DNA from: Pleurocapsales cyanobacterium LEGE 10410
Lineage (GTDB): Bacteria; Cyanobacteriota; Cyanobacteriia; Cyanobacteriales; Xenococcaceae
NCBI GenBank assembly: GCA_015207195.1
Contig: JADEXJ010000058.1
Location: forward strand, 1-35,328
DNA length: 35,328 nucleotides
Reading direction: 5' to 3'
Shown: positions 33,602 to 35,328 of the stretch, piece by piece
Numbering within the stretch: the stretch's first letter is position 1
How the letters are laid out: the number at the start of each line of letters is the position of its first letter
Translations under genes and position numbers: made by a program
The notes under the pieces: generated by a model
Told to the model about the DNA's origin: nothing
The model's database searches: none
The model's input: the letters and a program-made list of their open reading frames with translations, nothing else

Positions 33602-35005
33602 ATGCCTTCGATCGATCGCAGTTTACCAAATACTGGACATCGTTATATTCCTCAGATTACCAGCCTAGAACTTCCCCCCTCACCCAATCAAGAGCTAATG
33701 CCTTTAACGGCTAAAGTCAATAGCAACGATAATTTAGAAATTGGTGGCTGCGAACTGCAACAGCTAGTCGAACAGTATGGTTCTCCTCTATATATTTTAG
33801 ACGAATTTACTTTGAGAACCGCCTGTAGGCAATATCGCGATAGCTTTGCCACCTATTATGGCGGAGAATCTCAGGTGATTTATGCCTCCAAAGCCTGGAG
33901 TTGCCTAGCTGTCTGCCGTATTATTGACAGCGAAGGCTTGGGTTTTGATGTGGTGTCGGGTGGTGAACTTTACACTACCCTACAGGCTGGGGTAAATCGA
34001 GATCGAATTTACTTTCACGGTAACAATAAATCTGCTGCGGAACTAGAATTGGCGGTAGAAGTTGGCTGTACCATTATGGTTGACAATTGGCTAGAGCTGG
34101 ATCACCTAGCCGAAATGTCAGAGCGCGAAGAGCAGCAATCAATTACGATTATGGTACGCATTACTCCTGGAATTGAATGCCATACTCATGAATATATTCG
34201 CACGGGACATTTGGATAGTAAGTTTGGCTTCGATCCCAATCAAATCGAGGAAGTTTTTGCCTATATTCACAAACATTCCAACCTGAATTTTATCGGTTTG
34301 CACGCTCATATTGGTTCGCAAATTTTTGAACGCCAACCCCATCAAGATTTGGCAGGGGTGCTGGTTGATTGGATGAAAAAAGCTCAGGGCTATGGGCTTC
34401 CTGTAACAACTCTTAACGTTGGCGGAGGCTTGGGGATCCGCTATATCGAGTCGGACGATCCGCCAAGTATTTCTCAATGGGTCAAGGCAGTTAGTCAGGC
34501 AGTGGAACAAGCCTGTCAAGACGCTAGCGTGCCTTTGCCAAAGCTGATTGCCGAACCAGGAAGATCCCTAATTGGAACTGCTTGTGTTACGGCATATACT
34601 GTCGGCAGTCACAAAAAGGTTCCAGAGCTAAACACCTATATTGCTGTTGACGGAGGAATGTCAGATAATCCTCGTCCGATTACCTATCAATCAGTATATC
34701 GTGCGGTAATTGCCAATCGAATGTCGGCACCTGTTACCGAGAAAGTGACGGTAGCAGGCAAACACTGCGAATCGGGAGATGTAATTATCAAAGAAGCTTC
34801 CCTCCCCAAAACAAAATTTGGAGATATTTTGGTAGTTTTAGATACAGGAGCCTATAACTACAGCATGGCATCAAACTATAATCGTATTGGTAGACCAGCA
34901 GCAGTAGTTGTGTCTGAGGGAGAAGCGAACTTAATTATCGAACGGGAAACTTATCATAATTTAATAGAACGCGATCGCTTACCTGAAAGGCTGGTAAAAC
35001 GTTAA
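33602..35005 (+). CDS. lysA: diaminopimelate decarboxylase
   Basis: This 467-aa PLP enzyme makes lysine from meso-diaminopimelate, the last step of the pathway. The PLP lysine lies in VIYASKAWS (K97). HAHIGSQ and the glycine loop NVGGGLGIRY follow, then IAEPGRSLI binding phosphate and the active-site CESGDVI near 393. The C-terminal GAYNYSMASNYN is the family signature. An N-terminal extension of about 45 residues before the barrel is normal in cyanobacteria. The gene is followed by cdaA in the same direction. Confidence 0.95.
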   Translation: MPSIDRSLPNTGHRYIPQITSLELPPSPNQELMPLTAKVNSNDNLEIGGCELQQLVEQYGSPLYILDEFTLRTACRQYRDSFATYYGGESQVIYASKAWSCLAVCRIIDSEGLGFDVVSGGELYTTLQAGVNRDRIYFHGNNKSAAELELAVEVGCTIMVDNWLELDHLAEMSEREEQQSITIMVRITPGIECHTHEYIRTGHLDSKFGFDPNQIEEVFAYIHKHSNLNFIGLHAHIGSQIFERQPHQDLAGVLVDWMKKAQGYGLPVTTLNVGGGLGIRYIESDDPPSISQWVKAVSQAVEQACQDASVPLPKLIAEPGRSLIGTACVTAYTVGSHKKVPELNTYIAVDGGMSDNPRPITYQSVYRAVIANRMSAPVTEKVTVAGKHCESGDVIIKEASLPKTKFGDILVVLDTGAYNYSMASNYNRIGRPAAVVVSEGEANLIIERETYHNLIERDRLPERLVKR

Positions 35006-35074
35006 GAGTAGATTTAGTATAGAAACCAGCATACTTATTTTGAGATGCTGCTAAGAATACTCAAATATAATTCA

Positions 35075-35095
35075 ACACCTTGTTTGAGGTGTATT
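35075..35095 (+). terminator. weak hairpin after lysA
   Basis: ACACCT, a 6-base loop and AGGTGT form a 6-bp stem, with only a short ATTT tail. It lies 70 bases after lysA and 36 bases before the next gene. It may be a leaky terminator or attenuator between lysA and cdaA. Confidence 0.3.
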
Positions 35096-35130
35096 TCATC
35101 CTAATCATTCATAGCCGAGTAATAAAAATA

Positions 35131-35328
35131 ATGTCATTGTCGGGTGTCGTTCCTGACTTGGATCGGGTTCTTTCCTGGTTGCCAGATTTAATCAACATCA
35201 TCGATTTAGCCTTAGTTTTAGCCTTGAGTTATGCCCTGCTCCTAATTATTGGCGAAGGAGAACGGCGCAGCTTGTGGATGGTCAGAGGCTTTATTGTGCT
35301 GATGCTGGCAACAGTAGTAAGCGGACAA
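35131..35328 (+). CDS. cdaA: diadenylate cyclase CdaA, N-terminal part (cut by window end)
   Basis: Only the first 66 codons are in the window. They encode membrane helices (LINIIDLALVLALSYALLLI and, later, GFIVLMLATVVSG) with the family-typical IGEGERRSLWMVRGF between them. This matches the membrane-anchored cyclic di-AMP synthase found downstream of lysA in many cyanobacteria. The catalytic DAC domain, with DGA and RHR motifs, would lie beyond the end. The ATG at 35131 is preceded by an AT-rich region without a clear ribosome binding site. Confidence 0.8.
   Translation, partial: MSLSGVVPDLDRVLSWLPDLINIIDLALVLALSYALLLIIGEGERRSLWMVRGFIVLMLATVVSGQ

Noticed and set aside
1-35328. CRISPR array, tRNA or rRNA genes, complete insertion sequence
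   Set aside because: I found no regularly spaced direct repeats with unique spacers, no cloverleaf-like segment with a CCA-type acceptor, and no transposase frame with terminal inverted repeats.

Overview
This window comes from a cyanobacterium. The HIP1 octamer GCGATCGC occurs all through it, and short tandem heptamer repeats of the kind seen in cyanobacterial genomes are present. The housekeeping genes are of cyanobacterial type: long ValS, ClpC, a CSP41-like SDR protein, a DUF2232 membrane protein, a geranylgeranyl-reductase-family flavoprotein, and lysA followed by cdaA. The species cannot be named from this alone.

Layout: (1) 1-695 is a decayed edge with a triple-hairpin element, an Uma2-like 3' fragment and a heptamer repeat. 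(2) 696-8962 is one leftward operon of DNA phosphorothioation (Dnd) type. In transcription order it encodes a PLD-nuclease/SF2-helicase fusion, a 51-aa small protein, an SMC-like ATPase with a zinc hook, a 136-aa helical protein, DndC and DndD. (3) 9221-14209 is DUF2267, pyrD, a coiled-coil protein and valS. (4) 14182-17288 is a toxin-antitoxin island: prlF/yhaV bracketed by a 98-bp duplication of the valS 5' end, a glycine-zipper orphan protein, a PemK/MazF pair and hicAB. (5) 17390-21549 is a DUF2232 membrane protein, a Crp-type regulator, a sugar transferase, pgsA and a CSP41-like SDR. (6) 21666-22323 is a decayed patch: a gene 3' remnant, then an antitoxin with a truncated toxin. (7) 22441-25339 is prfC and a flavoprotein. 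(8) 26025-29878 is a small effector-like protein, a NACHT membrane NTPase and a DUF2235 lipase-like hydrolase. (9) 29952 to the end is a TPM-domain pseudogene, clpC, rimI, lysA and the start of cdaA.

Two systems stand out. The first is the Dnd operon. DndC and DndD would supply the sulfur modification, and the helicase-nuclease, the hook ATPase and two small proteins look like a linked restriction or effector arm. It carries two distinct DndD-like ATPases and no recognisable dndB or standard dndE. The second is the pair at 26.0-28.6 kb. The C-terminus of the 122-aa protein and the N-terminus of the adjacent NACHT protein share an ungapped 25-residue motif with 11 identities. This is the arrangement expected of bacterial NLR/amyloid-signalling pairs, in which a sensor templates a cell-death effector.

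Several loci are broken: Uma2, the DUF5615-like toxin, the TPM protein and an unidentified winged-helix-like tail. The window therefore mixes a stable core with fast-turnover defence DNA. All family assignments come from reading motifs, not from database searches.
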